A stretch of DNA of 45,927 nucleotides from NCBI RefSeq assembly GCF_900120125.1, contig NZ_LT635545.1, forward strand, positions 10,850 through 56,776, read 5' to 3'. The notes below the pieces were generated by a model. The model was not told the DNA's origin, searched no databases, and saw only the letters and a list, made by a program, of their open reading frames with translations. Made by a program: the position numbers and the translations under genes. Below are positions 17,342-26,362 of this stretch, one piece after another (position 1 is the first letter of the stretch; every line of letters begins with the position of its first letter). The DNA is from Gemella massiliensis. Its GTDB lineage: Bacteria > Bacillota > Bacilli > Staphylococcales > Gemellaceae.

Positions 17342-18079
17342 ATGGCAAAAAAAAGAAAAACTAATCTATTTACTATTATATCAATTATACTTGTTGTTTT
17401 AATTGCGATTTTTATCGCTAAACATACTTATAAGTCAAATCATTCCTCACAAAATACTGATTTTTCCGCTACCGGAGCTATTCCCCAAGAAGTTATGACT
17501 TCTCTTAATGCACCTGATGAGAGTGAGGCAACTAATAATAATAGCTATAAAATATTAAATAACAATACCCCCTACTTTAGCAAAGAAGATCTATCTATTA
17601 AATCATTCGAAAATTATTCTAACCTAGATAATCTGGGTAGAGTTGGACAAGCCAACGCTGTTATCGGTGTTGATCTTATGCCTACAAATAAACGAGAAGA
17701 AATTTCTCATATTCGTCCCAGTGGCTGGCAAACTAACAAAACCACACATGTTTATGATCGCTCCCACTTAATCGCTTTCCAACTATCCGGAGAAAATGCA
17801 AATGAAAAAAACCTTATGACAGGAACAAGATTTATGAATCATAATATGATTCCTTTTGAAAATCAGGTCGCTGAATATGTTAAAAAAACAAAAAAACATG
17901 TTCGCTATCGTGTTACACCGGTATTTAAAGATAATGATTTAGTAGCACAAGGTGTAATTATGGAAGCTATGTCCGTTGAAGATAATGGTGCCGATATTAG
18001 ATATAACGTCTTTATTTATAATTTTCAAAAAGGAGTAAATATTGACTATAAAACCGGGAAATACACTTTATCAAAATAA
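17342..18079 (+). CDS. Membrane-anchored DNA/RNA non-specific endonuclease (EndA/NUC family)
   Basis: A 245-residue beta-beta-alpha-metal nuclease with an N-terminal signal anchor (about 9-26) that places the catalytic domain outside the membrane. The catalytic motif is DRSH (139-142, His142 as general base), a variant of the family DRGH. The metal-binding Asn lies in NEKNLMTGTRFMN. Relatives include the streptococcal DNA-entry nuclease EndA and secreted DNases. Roles could be nutrient scavenging, escape from DNA traps or DNA uptake. I start at ATG 17342 behind AAGGAG (17331-17336). A GTG at 17303 lies inside the trpS terminator and is unlikely. Confidence 0.88.
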   Translation: MAKKRKTNLFTIISIILVVLIAIFIAKHTYKSNHSSQNTDFSATGAIPQEVMTSLNAPDESEATNNNSYKILNNNTPYFSKEDLSIKSFENYSNLDNLGRVGQANAVIGVDLMPTNKREEISHIRPSGWQTNKTTHVYDRSHLIAFQLSGENANEKNLMTGTRFMNHNMIPFENQVAEYVKKTKKHVRYRVTPVFKDNDLVAQGVIMEAMSVEDNGADIRYNVFIYNFQKGVNIDYKTGKYTLSK

Positions 18080-18208
18080 ATATTATTGTTATCCTTCTTT
18101 AAATTATGTATATAGTTACAAATGAATTGTAAACAAAAGTACCACACTTAACCAATTATAAATATAAAGATCAATTTCAAAATTTTGATTTTATTTGAGT
18201 TGGTATCA

Positions 18209-18217
18209 TGTTATAAT
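18209..18217 (+). promoter_or_regulatory. Extended -10 promoter of tehB
   Basis: TG at 18209-18210, one base, then TATAAT at 18212-18217, thirty bases before the start codon. The -35 is weak. Confidence 0.6.
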
Positions 18218-18246
18218 AGAAAAGAATTATATTAAAGGAGATAATT

Positions 18247-19110
18247 ATGAAAAAAAATCTTGTCTGTTATAAAAGGCTACCTAACTGGAATGCTTTATCT
18301 ATTCCTAAAGAGTTTAGAGAAAAACATAACACCCGTACCGGTATCTGGGCTAAATTAACTATTCTAAAAGGAAAATTAAAATTTGTTTCTCTTACTGAAC
18401 ATGGTGATATTATAGAAGAATTTATCTTTACGCCTGAAACTGATATTCCTTTTATTGAGCCTGAAGTTTGGTATAGAGTAGCACCGATGTCTAAAAACTT
18501 GGAATGTTATTTCGAACTTTATTGTGAACCTAAAGATTACTTTTCTAATAGATATGACCTTAATCCTGCACATTCTGAAATAGTAGAAGCTGTTCAAACT
18601 ATTTCAAAATGTAAAGCACTTGATCTCGGTTCTGGTCAAGGAAGAAATGCTTTATTTTTGTCTTCTCTAGGTTTTAACGTAACCGCCCTTGACACAAACT
18701 TTGAAAATTTGCAATACTTAGCTAATATTTCACAGGAAGAAAATCTGAATATTATTGTAGCTAACTACGATATTAATACAGCTAATATTCGAGATAAGTA
18801 TGATTTTATTTATTCAACTGTTGTTTTTATGTTTCTTAATCCTACGAGAATCCAAAGTATTATTTATAATATGCAAAAACAAACAAATATTGGCGGTTAC
18901 AACTTAATCGTTTCTGCTATGTCTACAGATGATGCCCCGTCTCCTATGCCATTTCCTTTTACATTTAGAGAAAACGAATTAAAAGATTTTTATAAAGATT
19001 GGGAGCTTATCAAATATAATGAAGATTTTGGGCATCTACATAAAACAGATGCTAATGGAAATCGATATAAACTAAGATTTGCTACATTGCTAGCAAAAAA
19101 AATAAAATAA
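18247..19110 (+). CDS. tehB: TehB-like SAM-dependent methyltransferase
   Basis: A 287-residue two-domain protein. Residues 1-85 form the small beta domain found in front of TehB in streptococci and Haemophilus. Residues about 90-287 are a class I methyltransferase with SAM-binding motif ALDLGSGQGRNALFL (124-138). TehB methylates tellurite or other chalcogen oxyanions and confers tellurite tolerance. The physiological substrate is uncertain. It is about 12-15 kb from the selenium-like locus, so a chalcogen link is possible but not shown. AAAGGAG precedes ATG 18247. Confidence 0.88.
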   Translation: MKKNLVCYKRLPNWNALSIPKEFREKHNTRTGIWAKLTILKGKLKFVSLTEHGDIIEEFIFTPETDIPFIEPEVWYRVAPMSKNLECYFELYCEPKDYFSNRYDLNPAHSEIVEAVQTISKCKALDLGSGQGRNALFLSSLGFNVTALDTNFENLQYLANISQEENLNIIVANYDINTANIRDKYDFIYSTVVFMFLNPTRIQSIIYNMQKQTNIGGYNLIVSAMSTDDAPSPMPFPFTFRENELKDFYKDWELIKYNEDFGHLHKTDANGNRYKLRFATLLAKKIK

Positions 19111-19116
19111 TAGCAA

Positions 19117-19156
19117 AAGCACTTAGTATGAAAAGTCATACCAAGTGCTTTTTATT
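19117..19156. terminator. Bidirectional terminator between tehB and the MFS gene
   Basis: Fifteen-base arms AAGCACTTAGTATGA and TCATACCAAGTGCTT (one mismatch), loop AAAG. There are T residues on the right and A residues on the left, so it serves both convergent genes. Confidence 0.85.
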
Positions 19157-20336
19157 ATGCCAATTTTAATTTGAATTGTTTTCTTACATACAACGCCAAT
19201 AAAACCCCGATTAACGTTATACCCGCATTAAATAAAACAATATTTACCGGACCGTTAGCCGGACTTGCTTTTGTAATATACCCCGCAATTTCAAGTATTA
19301 CATAATTGGCAACACTTGATGAAATCATTACGATTGAGGTAATTTTACCTTTATTTGTTGGGAATAATTCATTAGCTGTCGATACCGCAAGTTGTAACAC
19401 TCCACCCGCTCCTGCATATCCAATAACAAAACCTGCTACTAAACAAATAGTTGGAGTTTTAATGAAGTATGTAACTAACAACATTATAAATGAAATAGTT
19501 GGATATAATACCAAAACATCAACAGGTTTTAATTTCTTCAATACTACCAACGCTGTGAATAATACCGCACAGATAGTTCCGGCTGCATACATAGTTTGAA
19601 TCATTCTCGGATTAGCCAAGCCATACATTTTCCCTAATTCTTGATTGCAATTTAACCATAGTTGGAATGTTGCTGTACATGTTAGACCGATTAGTATTAA
19701 TGAGATTGCTGTAGAATCAAATTTCATTTTTGTTTCTTGTGCTTTTTCTCCGGCATCAGCATTCATTTTCGGGAATTTTAAGAAAATAATTAGCAATCCG
19801 TCCAATGCAATTAAAATACCTGCCAAATAAAATAGTGTTGTATACGGCAAACTCATACCTGATACTATCCCAATACAAAACGGTAATACTAATTGCCCAA
19901 TAGAAATTGAGAATTTAGTAAACATATTTGCTACTGCACCTTTTTCTTTAAAAATTTCCAAAATTGACGGTGTTACGCATGTATCTAAAAACGAGTTAGC
20001 AATACCACCCATAACGGCAAAAGCATATGCGATCCACATTGAAGTTGACGTTGCTACTCCGATAAAATACAATACATAAAAGGCTATACCAATTAATCCC
20101 GATGTTTTACGTCCAAATTTATCTGAAATAACACCTGAAAACGGCAGTGAAATAAGACGCCCTAACCCTAGTGCGGCACTGACACGAATTACTAACCCTA
20201 GGTTACTTTCCCCCCATGCGGCTACCAAATCACTTTTATACTGTGCTAAAATTGATACACCTATACCATGAATAAAATATGTAAAATACAGTGCTAATGC
20301 TGTAAGAATAAATGGTTTTTTTGCTTTTTGTACCAT
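19155..20336 (-). CDS. MFS transporter of the quinate/shikimate-type cluster (1)
   Basis: A 393-residue major facilitator with about 12 hydrophobic helices. The loop 2-3 signature SDKFGRKTSGL is visible, as is a second characteristic stretch GGIANSFLDTCVTPSILE. The same stretch occurs in modified form in the MFS protein at 22265-23467, so the two are distant paralogues. It is last in an operon with aroD 11 bases upstream. The context implies import of quinate, shikimate or a related hydroxy-acid. The substrate is not determinable from sequence. Confidence 0.88.
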   Translation of the reverse strand: MVQKAKKPFILTALALYFTYFIHGIGVSILAQYKSDLVAAWGESNLGLVIRVSAALGLGRLISLPFSGVISDKFGRKTSGLIGIAFYVLYFIGVATSTSMWIAYAFAVMGGIANSFLDTCVTPSILEIFKEKGAVANMFTKFSISIGQLVLPFCIGIVSGMSLPYTTLFYLAGILIALDGLLIIFLKFPKMNADAGEKAQETKMKFDSTAISLILIGLTCTATFQLWLNCNQELGKMYGLANPRMIQTMYAAGTICAVLFTALVVLKKLKPVDVLVLYPTISFIMLLVTYFIKTPTICLVAGFVIGYAGAGGVLQLAVSTANELFPTNKGKITSIVMISSSVANYVILEIAGYITKASPANGPVNIVLFNAGITLIGVLLALYVRKQFKLKLA

Positions 20337-20347
20337 TGTTCTCTCCT

Positions 20348-21100
20348 TTAATTTAATTTTAATGTATCCAACATCTCTCTTAACTGGGCTACCGGCACTT
20401 GCCCCGGTGCTGATGATTGTTTTGCAGCACCAAATGTTGCTGTTGAGCCGAATACTTCTCCTGAAACACGACTAATCATCCCCAATGCCCCCATTGACAT
20501 TGTAATTAGGGGTTGATTAATTTTTTCTTTTGCAATACGTGTTGCGTCTAATAATGTTATAACGTCCTTATTACTATTTGGCATTACCGCAATTTTGCAA
20601 ATATCCGCGCCTTTTTTGCTCATTGCTGTTAAACGATTTACAATTTCATCACGCACCGGTGTTTTATCAAAATCGTGATTACACATAACTATTTTTACGT
20701 CATTGACATGTGCTTTTTCTATTAGTGCCGATACTTCTTCAACAGGCATAAATAACTCAACATCTAATAAATCTATATTACCATTTTCTACTACTTCATT
20801 ATAAACTTCAAAATATTTATTATCTGATAATTCCAGTACCCCACCTTCTTTTTTAGTTCTAAACGTCACTAAAAGTGGTCTGTCAATTATTTTTCTTATC
20901 TTTTTCGATAGTTCGGATACTTCACCTTGTTCTTCCACTTTATCAAAAAAATCTATTCGCCACTCTACCAAGTCACAATCAATAGTTTTAATATTGCTTG
21001 CTGCTTCGAGTATTTCCTCTTCATTTTTCCCAACAATAGGCACTATTATTTTCGGACGTCCTTCTCCAAAAACTACATCACCAACAGTTAGTTTAGCCAT
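20348..21100 (-). CDS. aroD: 3-dehydroquinate dehydratase, type I
   Basis: A 250-residue class I dehydroquinase interconverting 3-dehydroquinate and 3-dehydroshikimate through a Schiff base. Catalytic His142 lies in VMCNHDFDKTP and Lys169 in GADICKIAVMP. The substrate-binding C-terminus (SRVSGEVFGSTATFGAAKQSSAPGQVP) is present. I start at ATG 21100, seven bases after AAGGAG. The longer reading frame to 21172 would add 24 residues with no Shine-Dalgarno. Its neighbours are transporters, dehydrogenases and a LysR regulator rather than other aro biosynthesis genes. That suggests a catabolic role. Confidence 0.95.
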   Translation of the reverse strand: MAKLTVGDVVFGEGRPKIIVPIVGKNEEEILEAASNIKTIDCDLVEWRIDFFDKVEEQGEVSELSKKIRKIIDRPLLVTFRTKKEGGVLELSDNKYFEVYNEVVENGNIDLLDVELFMPVEEVSALIEKAHVNDVKIVMCNHDFDKTPVRDEIVNRLTAMSKKGADICKIAVMPNSNKDVITLLDATRIAKEKINQPLITMSMGALGMISRVSGEVFGSTATFGAAKQSSAPGQVPVAQLREMLDTLKLN

Positions 21101-21347
21101 AATTTTTCTCCTTATAAAATTTATTTCCAAAACTGATAACTTACAAATTTTATCTTTTTTATTTTTTAACAATGTTACATAGCTGAGAAAAAATTTTCAC
21201 TATCTCTTATTACAGGTGGATTTTATATATTTTCAGCTAAGATTTAAGAAAAAACTTCTAAAAATAAAATGTATAAATTATTTTAAATTACTCCGCTATA
21301 AACATTGCCCAAAAATTAAGTATAATATTATTTTTATCAACTAATTT
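21101..21347 (-). other. aroE-aroD spacer with an imperfect stem-loop
   Basis: A 247-base AT-rich gap interrupts the otherwise tight operon. On the minus strand, TAGCTGA and TCAGCTA arms (21181-21242 region) flank a 50-base loop. No clear -35/-10 pair was found for aroD. It could be an aroE terminator, a processing site or a hidden promoter. Confidence 0.4.
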
Positions 21348-22235
21348 TTATTCATCGAATAACACACTTTTAACATGTTCTACAGGCATATCTTCTCCAG
21401 TGAATAGTTTAAATGCTTCTGCACCTTGGTAAATCATCATTCCAAGACCGTTAATCGCTTTTTTAGCCCCATGTTCTTTAGCAAATTTTAATAATTTAGT
21501 TTCTCTCGGTGAATAAACTACATCAAATACTACTAAATCAGGACGAATTACCGCCGGATCATCAATTAATTTTTCATTTTCTAACGGTTTCATTCCAACG
21601 CCGGTTGCATCAATGTAAATACTGCTTTCTGCGATTGATTGTTTAAATGCCGTTTGATCTGCCAAATCTGTCAGTGTTGCTTTACATTTTGTATGTTCAT
21701 TAATTTTTTTAACAGTTTCTTCCCCATTAGTAAATGTAGCATCTTTAATATTAAAGATACGAAGTTCTTTTGCTCCATCCAATGCTGTTTGGATTGCTAT
21801 TGCCGTACCGGCTCCACCACAACCGGTTAAAGTAATAATTTGGTCTTTAATATCCACACCTTCTTCCGCTAATGCACGAACAGCACCGGTTCCGTCTGTT
21901 ACATGACCTACTAAATGTCCTTTACCGTCTTTATTAACTACCGTATTAACTGCCCCTACCAATTTTGCTGCCGGAGATAATTCATCCAAATAAGGAATAA
22001 TCGCTTGTTTATTTGGCATTGATACATTTGAACCGCGAATACCTAAAGCACGAATACCTTGAACTGCATCTTTTAATTCTTTATTACCTACTTCAAATGC
22101 AAGATAAGCATAATCTAAACCTAGTTTTTTAAAACTTTCGTTGTGCATTGTTGGTGACATACTGTGTCTAATTGGTGTTGCGATTAAACTGATTAATAAT
22201 GTGTGTCCTGTTAAACGTTCTGTAATTTTTGTCAT
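21348..22235 (-). CDS. aroE: Shikimate/quinate 5-dehydrogenase (AroE/YdiB family)
   Basis: A 295-residue NAD(P)-dependent dehydrogenase. The substrate-binding motif [10 protein letters not shown] and catalytic Lys in SMPNKQ lie in the N-terminal domain. [12 protein letters not shown], near residue 140, is the dinucleotide loop, with [15 protein letters not shown] at the C-terminus. The length and the VTDGTG segment resemble catabolic YdiB-type quinate/shikimate dehydrogenases more than the 270-residue biosynthetic AroE. It is preceded closely by an MFS transporter. It would oxidise quinate or shikimate to the 3-dehydro acid used by AroD. Confidence 0.92.
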   Translation of the reverse strand: MTKITERLTGHTLLISLIATPIRHSMSPTMHNESFKKLGLDYAYLAFEVGNKELKDAVQGIRALGIRGSNVSMPNKQAIIPYLDELSPAAKLVGAVNTVVNKDGKGHLVGHVTDGTGAVRALAEEGVDIKDQIITLTGCGGAGTAIAIQTALDGAKELRIFNIKDATFTNGEETVKKINEHTKCKATLTDLADQTAFKQSIAESSIYIDATGVGMKPLENEKLIDDPAVIRPDLVVFDVVYSPRETKLLKFAKEHGAKKAINGLGMMIYQGAEAFKLFTGEDMPVEHVKSVLFDE

Positions 22236-22264
22236 TTTCTTTACCTCTTTTTCTTTTTAAGATT

Positions 22265-23467
22265 TTATTTTACTTTTAACGGTTTTAAAACTTTATTATA
22301 GCGATATGTTACTATTAGTAATAAAATCATCCCCATAATTCCTAAAAGCATATTATAAGCAAAAACCGTTTTTATTGATTGTTTTGCGATTAATCCTGTC
22401 AAATAAGGTGTTGCCATTAATGAAATAGATGTTGATAGCGAATACATACCGGTGAATTTCCCCTTATTATCCGGAAAAAATTCCAGTAGAAGAGATACAC
22501 CTAATTGCCATATCCCTCCTGCCGCGAAGAAACCTACCGCTAAGCTAACTATAGTTATCGAAGTTATTGAAGTGTTTATCAACATATTAATTTGTGCCAA
22601 TGCTGTAACTATACAACAAAATGCCATATACATCGGAACATTAAGCCCTTTTTTCACCATAAATGATGTTGCAAATACTGATATTATTGAACAAACGCTA
22701 TAAATAGTTACAAATGTTAAACTCTGAGATTTTCCAATATTTATAGTTTGCTGTGCAAATTTCGGTATCCATATAATAAAAATATTAAATAATGATGCTG
22801 ATATAAATGAGAATGTTAGAAGTGCAACACCCTCAATACTTATTTTTGATTTAGGTTTTTGCACAAGATCCTCTTTTTCTTTTACTATTTCTTTATACAT
22901 CGGTGGAAATTTTATTCTGGAAATTACTACAAAGTTAAATACTATACATATAGCAATAATTATAAACGGCCATCCGAAATATAGATTTCTAAGTAAGACA
23001 AATTGCGTCATTAAAGGTAGTATGAATTGTCCACCTGATATACCTGCCTTAACAAAGACATTAAACGAACTACTATCTTCTTTATAAGCATCTGATATAG
23101 CCGGATAAGTTGCCGTGTCTAAAAACGCATTCCCTATACCCGCTATCATCGTTAAGATAAACGCTGCTATATAACTTGGGAATAATAACAGCCCTATGTA
23201 AAAAATTAGATAACAGGCTAGACCTATATAAACCCCTTTTTTTCTTCCGTATCTATCTGAAAAATATCCTGCATAATTTATACTAATAATTCTACCAACA
23301 CCTAATGCACTTATTACCAAAGCAACTTTATTCTCCTCAACCTTCCAAAATTCTTCGAATGTTGACATATTTTGAGAAATAATTATTTGATCCATTCCTT
23401 GAAATATATAATTTATTAGTAAAAATGCTATAAGTGGAAGATAATTTTTATTATTGTTACTCGCCAT
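22265..23467 (-). CDS. MFS transporter of the quinate/shikimate-type cluster (2)
   Basis: A 400-residue major facilitator with about 12 helices, loop 2-3 signature SDRYGRKKGVYIG and a diagnostic AGIGNAFLDTATYPAISD segment. It is related to the MFS protein at 19155-20336. It lies 29 bases upstream of aroE and is probably cotranscribed. The two paralogues may import different hydroxylated cyclohexane carboxylates, or one may export an end product. Confidence 0.88.
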   Translation of the reverse strand: MASNNNKNYLPLIAFLLINYIFQGMDQIIISQNMSTFEEFWKVEENKVALVISALGVGRIISINYAGYFSDRYGRKKGVYIGLACYLIFYIGLLLFPSYIAAFILTMIAGIGNAFLDTATYPAISDAYKEDSSSFNVFVKAGISGGQFILPLMTQFVLLRNLYFGWPFIIIAICIVFNFVVISRIKFPPMYKEIVKEKEDLVQKPKSKISIEGVALLTFSFISASLFNIFIIWIPKFAQQTINIGKSQSLTFVTIYSVCSIISVFATSFMVKKGLNVPMYMAFCCIVTALAQINMLINTSITSITIVSLAVGFFAAGGIWQLGVSLLLEFFPDNKGKFTGMYSLSTSISLMATPYLTGLIAKQSIKTVFAYNMLLGIMGMILLLIVTYRYNKVLKPLKVK

Positions 23468-23498
23468 ACACTATCTCCATAAATTTTCTAATTATAGT

Positions 23499-23558
23499 AT
23501 GACAGACAGATAAGTATTATTACTGTTTTATTTTCAAAATTTCAATACTTATCTATCT
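23499..23558 (-). other. Stem-loop between the SDR and MFS genes
   Basis: In the minus-strand RNA, AGATAGATAAGTATT pairs with AATACTTATCTGTCT (15 bp, the single non-Watson-Crick pair being U-G), with a 26-base loop. No U-tract follows. It may be an mRNA-processing or stability element that uncouples expression of the two halves of the operon. Confidence 0.5.
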
Positions 23559-23569
23559 TGTGACATATC

Positions 23570-24418
23570 TTATTTTTTGTTTATTCTTTTTAGATATGCT
23601 TCATGTTCTTTCACAGCAAACTCACGACGTCCGCCCGGTTTCGGTGTCTGATCACCCATCATAATGCCGAATCCACCTTCTACTCTTAATTCATGACCGT
23701 TTGTATAATTAGAACGATCACTCGCTAAATACAATACCGCATTAGCAATGTCCATTGTGTTCCCGATACGTTTGTTTGCTGTTAATGCTTTACGACCTTT
23801 TTCTACTTCAGGATCGGCATAGAATGATTCTGATAATGGAGTTTTAACAAAGCATGGTTGAATACAGTTACTACGTACTCCAAATTCTCCCCATTCTGCA
23901 GCAATTTGACGTGACAACATATTTACCCCGGCTTTACTTGGGCTGTATGCTGCACTATATGTTTCAGGAAATACTGATGCAATCGTTGAAATATGAATCA
24001 TATTACCATATTTTTGCTCAATCATAAGACGTCCGAAACGTTGTGACACTAAGAAGTAACCTGTTAAATTAACATCAATAGTTTGTCGCCATTCATCTAA
24101 TGGTAAATCTTCCAGTGGGCATGCTCTTAACATCGCTGCTGTATTCACCAAAATATCCACACGTCCAAATTTTTCTTTAACAGCTTCTACTGCGTGATCT
24201 ACTGTATCTTCTTTTGTTGTATTTACTGCTAAACTCAATGTTTCTACATCGTAAGTAGCTGTTAAGTATTGAGCATATTCATCAGCTTTATCTTTAAATA
24301 AATCTAACAGTACAATTTTTGCATTTTGTTTTGCAAACTCTTCACAAATTGTTCTACCCATTCCACCTACAGCACCTGTTACTACTACTTTTCCGTCTAA
24401 TCCTAACCATTTATCCAT
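23570..24418 (-). CDS. Short-chain dehydrogenase/reductase
   Basis: A 282-residue classical SDR. The cofactor loop is TGAVGGMG (14-21), the NNAG-like motif is NTAAM, and the catalytic residues are Ser144, Tyr158 and Lys162 (YSPSK). An acidic residue at the end of beta-2 (VLLDL) favours NAD(H). The C-terminal extension (GDQTPKPGGRREF...) is longer than usual. It lies 18 bases after the TIM-barrel gene. In this context it probably oxidises a hydroxyl on a quinate/shikimate-like ring or an intermediate. Confidence 0.9.
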   Translation of the reverse strand: MDKWLGLDGKVVVTGAVGGMGRTICEEFAKQNAKIVLLDLFKDKADEYAQYLTATYDVETLSLAVNTTKEDTVDHAVEAVKEKFGRVDILVNTAAMLRACPLEDLPLDEWRQTIDVNLTGYFLVSQRFGRLMIEQKYGNMIHISTIASVFPETYSAAYSPSKAGVNMLSRQIAAEWGEFGVRSNCIQPCFVKTPLSESFYADPEVEKGRKALTANKRIGNTMDIANAVLYLASDRSNYTNGHELRVEGGFGIMMGDQTPKPGGRREFAVKEHEAYLKRINKK

Positions 24419-24436
24419 TTTTTTTACCTCTTTTCC

Positions 24437-25282
24437 TTATTTATTTTCCGGAAGTTGTTCTTTCCACACTTGACCTAATACTTTAACTGTATTATCAAAA
24501 TTATACTTAGCGGCTTCTTTTATCCCTTTTGCTAAAATGCTGTCAGAAATCACCTCAACACCAATTACTTTTGGATTAATACCGGATTCTTTAATCATCC
24601 TTACAAAACCTGCTGTATCTTTAGCTCCTGTTCCCGGTGCTAAACGATCATGCATACTCTCATCACGTAAAATTGATTTTGCATATGGTCGTTCATAAGC
24701 ATCATTAATTTGAATTGAAATAATCAGTTCCGCTTCATCTTTTGTTAATGTGCGATATGATTGATCGGCTCTTACCCAATGCCATGAATCTAAAATAATT
24801 TTTGCATTTTCTACACCGGCTTTTTTTACTACAGCATACGCTTTATCAAAATCCGGAATTCCACTATAAGGCATCGGCTCTACTCCAATAACATATGGAT
24901 ATGAACGTTGACAAAGTTCTTTTAATTTTTGTGCTGTATGTTCTACCGAATAATTTTCCATTAGACCGACATTAATATGATTTACTCCAAAAAGTTTACA
25001 CATATGGAAGCATAACTGTTCTTTATATTTTTGTTCATATGAACGTTTATTCTCCGCCCATTGAACTATATATTCGACTTCAGTTACTTTGATATTATAT
25101 TTTTCTAATATTTTCAATATATCATCGTCATGTAACCCTTCTGCTAAAGCATCAACATATGTTTCAGCGCGAAGACCGATTCCTTCAAATCCCGCTTCTT
25201 TTGCTGCTTTTACTCTATCTTCAAATTTACACTCATCTCCAAGTGTCCATGAACTAACCGTTATAGGTGCTTGTTTACTCAT
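24437..25282 (-). CDS. Sugar-isomerase-like TIM barrel (candidate 3-dehydroshikimate dehydratase)
   Basis: A 281-residue AP-endonuclease-2/xylose-isomerase-type barrel. Probable metal ligands are Glu135 (GVEPMPYS), Asp165 and His168 (LDSWHW), His211 and Glu243 (GVEVIS). Members of this fold include 3-dehydroshikimate dehydratase (QuiC/AsbF), which yields protocatechuate, and inosose or sugar isomerases. Being the first gene of an operon with aroD and aroE favours the former, but the sequence alone does not decide it. GGGGGAAT lies before ATG 25282. Confidence 0.8.
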   Translation of the reverse strand: MSKQAPITVSSWTLGDECKFEDRVKAAKEAGFEGIGLRAETYVDALAEGLHDDDILKILEKYNIKVTEVEYIVQWAENKRSYEQKYKEQLCFHMCKLFGVNHINVGLMENYSVEHTAQKLKELCQRSYPYVIGVEPMPYSGIPDFDKAYAVVKKAGVENAKIILDSWHWVRADQSYRTLTKDEAELIISIQINDAYERPYAKSILRDESMHDRLAPGTGAKDTAGFVRMIKESGINPKVIGVEVISDSILAKGIKEAAKYNFDNTVKVLGQVWKEQLPENK

Positions 25283-25342
25283 TGTTTATTCCCCCTTGAG
25301 TATTTGTATATTTTTTATTGTTGTTATTTGCAATTTTAATAT

Positions 25343-25356
25343 ATTTTATATAAAAT
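25343..25356. promoter_or_regulatory. Candidate LysR operator
   Basis: A 14-bp perfect palindrome (ATTTTATATAAAAT) in the 134-bp divergent region between the TIM-barrel and LysR genes, where a LysR activator would bind to control both. Confidence 0.4.
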
Positions 25357-25416
25357 TAATGAATTTTTTTAAAATAAATGATAGAATATATTTATCAATA
25401 AATAAGGAGTCCATAT

Positions 25417-26301
25417 ATGAACATATCACAACTTGAAGCATTCGTACTTTTAGCAGAAACGGAGCATATGACTCAAACTGCTAAAAAACTTAATACTTCT
25501 CAACCAAATCTTAGCTACACTATCTCTGAACTTGAAAAAGAAATCGGTATACCATTATTTAAAAAGGTAGGACGTAATATCCAACTTACTAAATACGGTC
25601 ACATTTTTTATAACCATGTAGTAGTAGCACTTGGTAAACTTAACCAAGCTATTTCTATTATCAATGAAGAGCTCAACCCTAATTCCGGAACGATAAACTT
25701 CGGTTTTGTCTACACAGCAGGTTCTGAAATAGCACCAAGCCTTACCAGAAACTTTCTTGAACAAGAAGAAAATCACAATGTGAAACTTTCTTTTACCCAA
25801 GGTAATTCATTCCAACTGCTAAAAGGTTTGGAAGATGAAACAATAGATATTGCCATTACATCATTTGTTAAGGATATTGATAATATCGTTTTTGAACCAC
25901 TTATTGAACAAAATGTTTATTTGGTAGTTCCTAATGATCATCCATTGGCGAATAAAACATCTGTATATCTTAAAGATACTGCCGATTATCCTTACGTATA
26001 TTTCGATAAAAATAGCGGTCTTCGCCCATATCTTGATAATCTGATGAAATCTGTTAACTTTGAACCGAATATTGCCATTGAAGCGAATGAAGATCATACC
26101 ATCTTAGGCTTTGTTTCTCAAAATCACGGTATAGCAATTATGCCGAATATCGTTACTATACAGGCATATCCTGTCAAAGTTCTTGAAATTCTTGATAAAC
26201 ATGAACCACGTTGGCTATATCTTGCTACGAGAAAAGACGGTTTTATAACTCCGACTGCTTTGCGTTTTAAAGATTTTTGTAGTCATTATTTTGATAAATA
26301 A
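25417..26301 (+). CDS. LysR-family transcriptional regulator (QuiR-like by context)
   Basis: A 294-residue LTTR. The N-terminal winged HTH (about 1-60) reads MNISQLEAFVLLAE...TAKKLNTSQPNLSYTISELEKEIG. Residues about 90-294 form the periplasmic-binding-like effector domain. It is divergent from the dehydratase-SDR-MFS-aroE operon and convergent with the flavoprotein gene, so it is the obvious regulator of both. A LysR protein that responds to shikimate is known in Listeria next to similar genes. The Shine-Dalgarno is AAGGAG. Confidence 0.93.
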   Translation: MNISQLEAFVLLAETEHMTQTAKKLNTSQPNLSYTISELEKEIGIPLFKKVGRNIQLTKYGHIFYNHVVVALGKLNQAISIINEELNPNSGTINFGFVYTAGSEIAPSLTRNFLEQEENHNVKLSFTQGNSFQLLKGLEDETIDIAITSFVKDIDNIVFEPLIEQNVYLVVPNDHPLANKTSVYLKDTADYPYVYFDKNSGLRPYLDNLMKSVNFEPNIAIEANEDHTILGFVSQNHGIAIMPNIVTIQAYPVKVLEILDKHEPRWLYLATRKDGFITPTALRFKDFCSHYFDK

Positions 26302-26317
26302 ATTTTATATTATTAAG

Positions 26318-26360
26318 TTGTTTTCTGTGCAATTACAGTTATGCACAGAAAACTTTTTTA
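26318..26360. terminator. Bidirectional terminator between lysR and the flavoprotein gene
   Basis: Perfect 12-base arms GTTTTCTGTGCA (26320-26331) and TGCACAGAAAAC (26342-26353) with a ten-base loop and six T residues to the right. The same stem serves the convergent gene. Confidence 0.88.
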
Positions 26361-26362
26361 TT

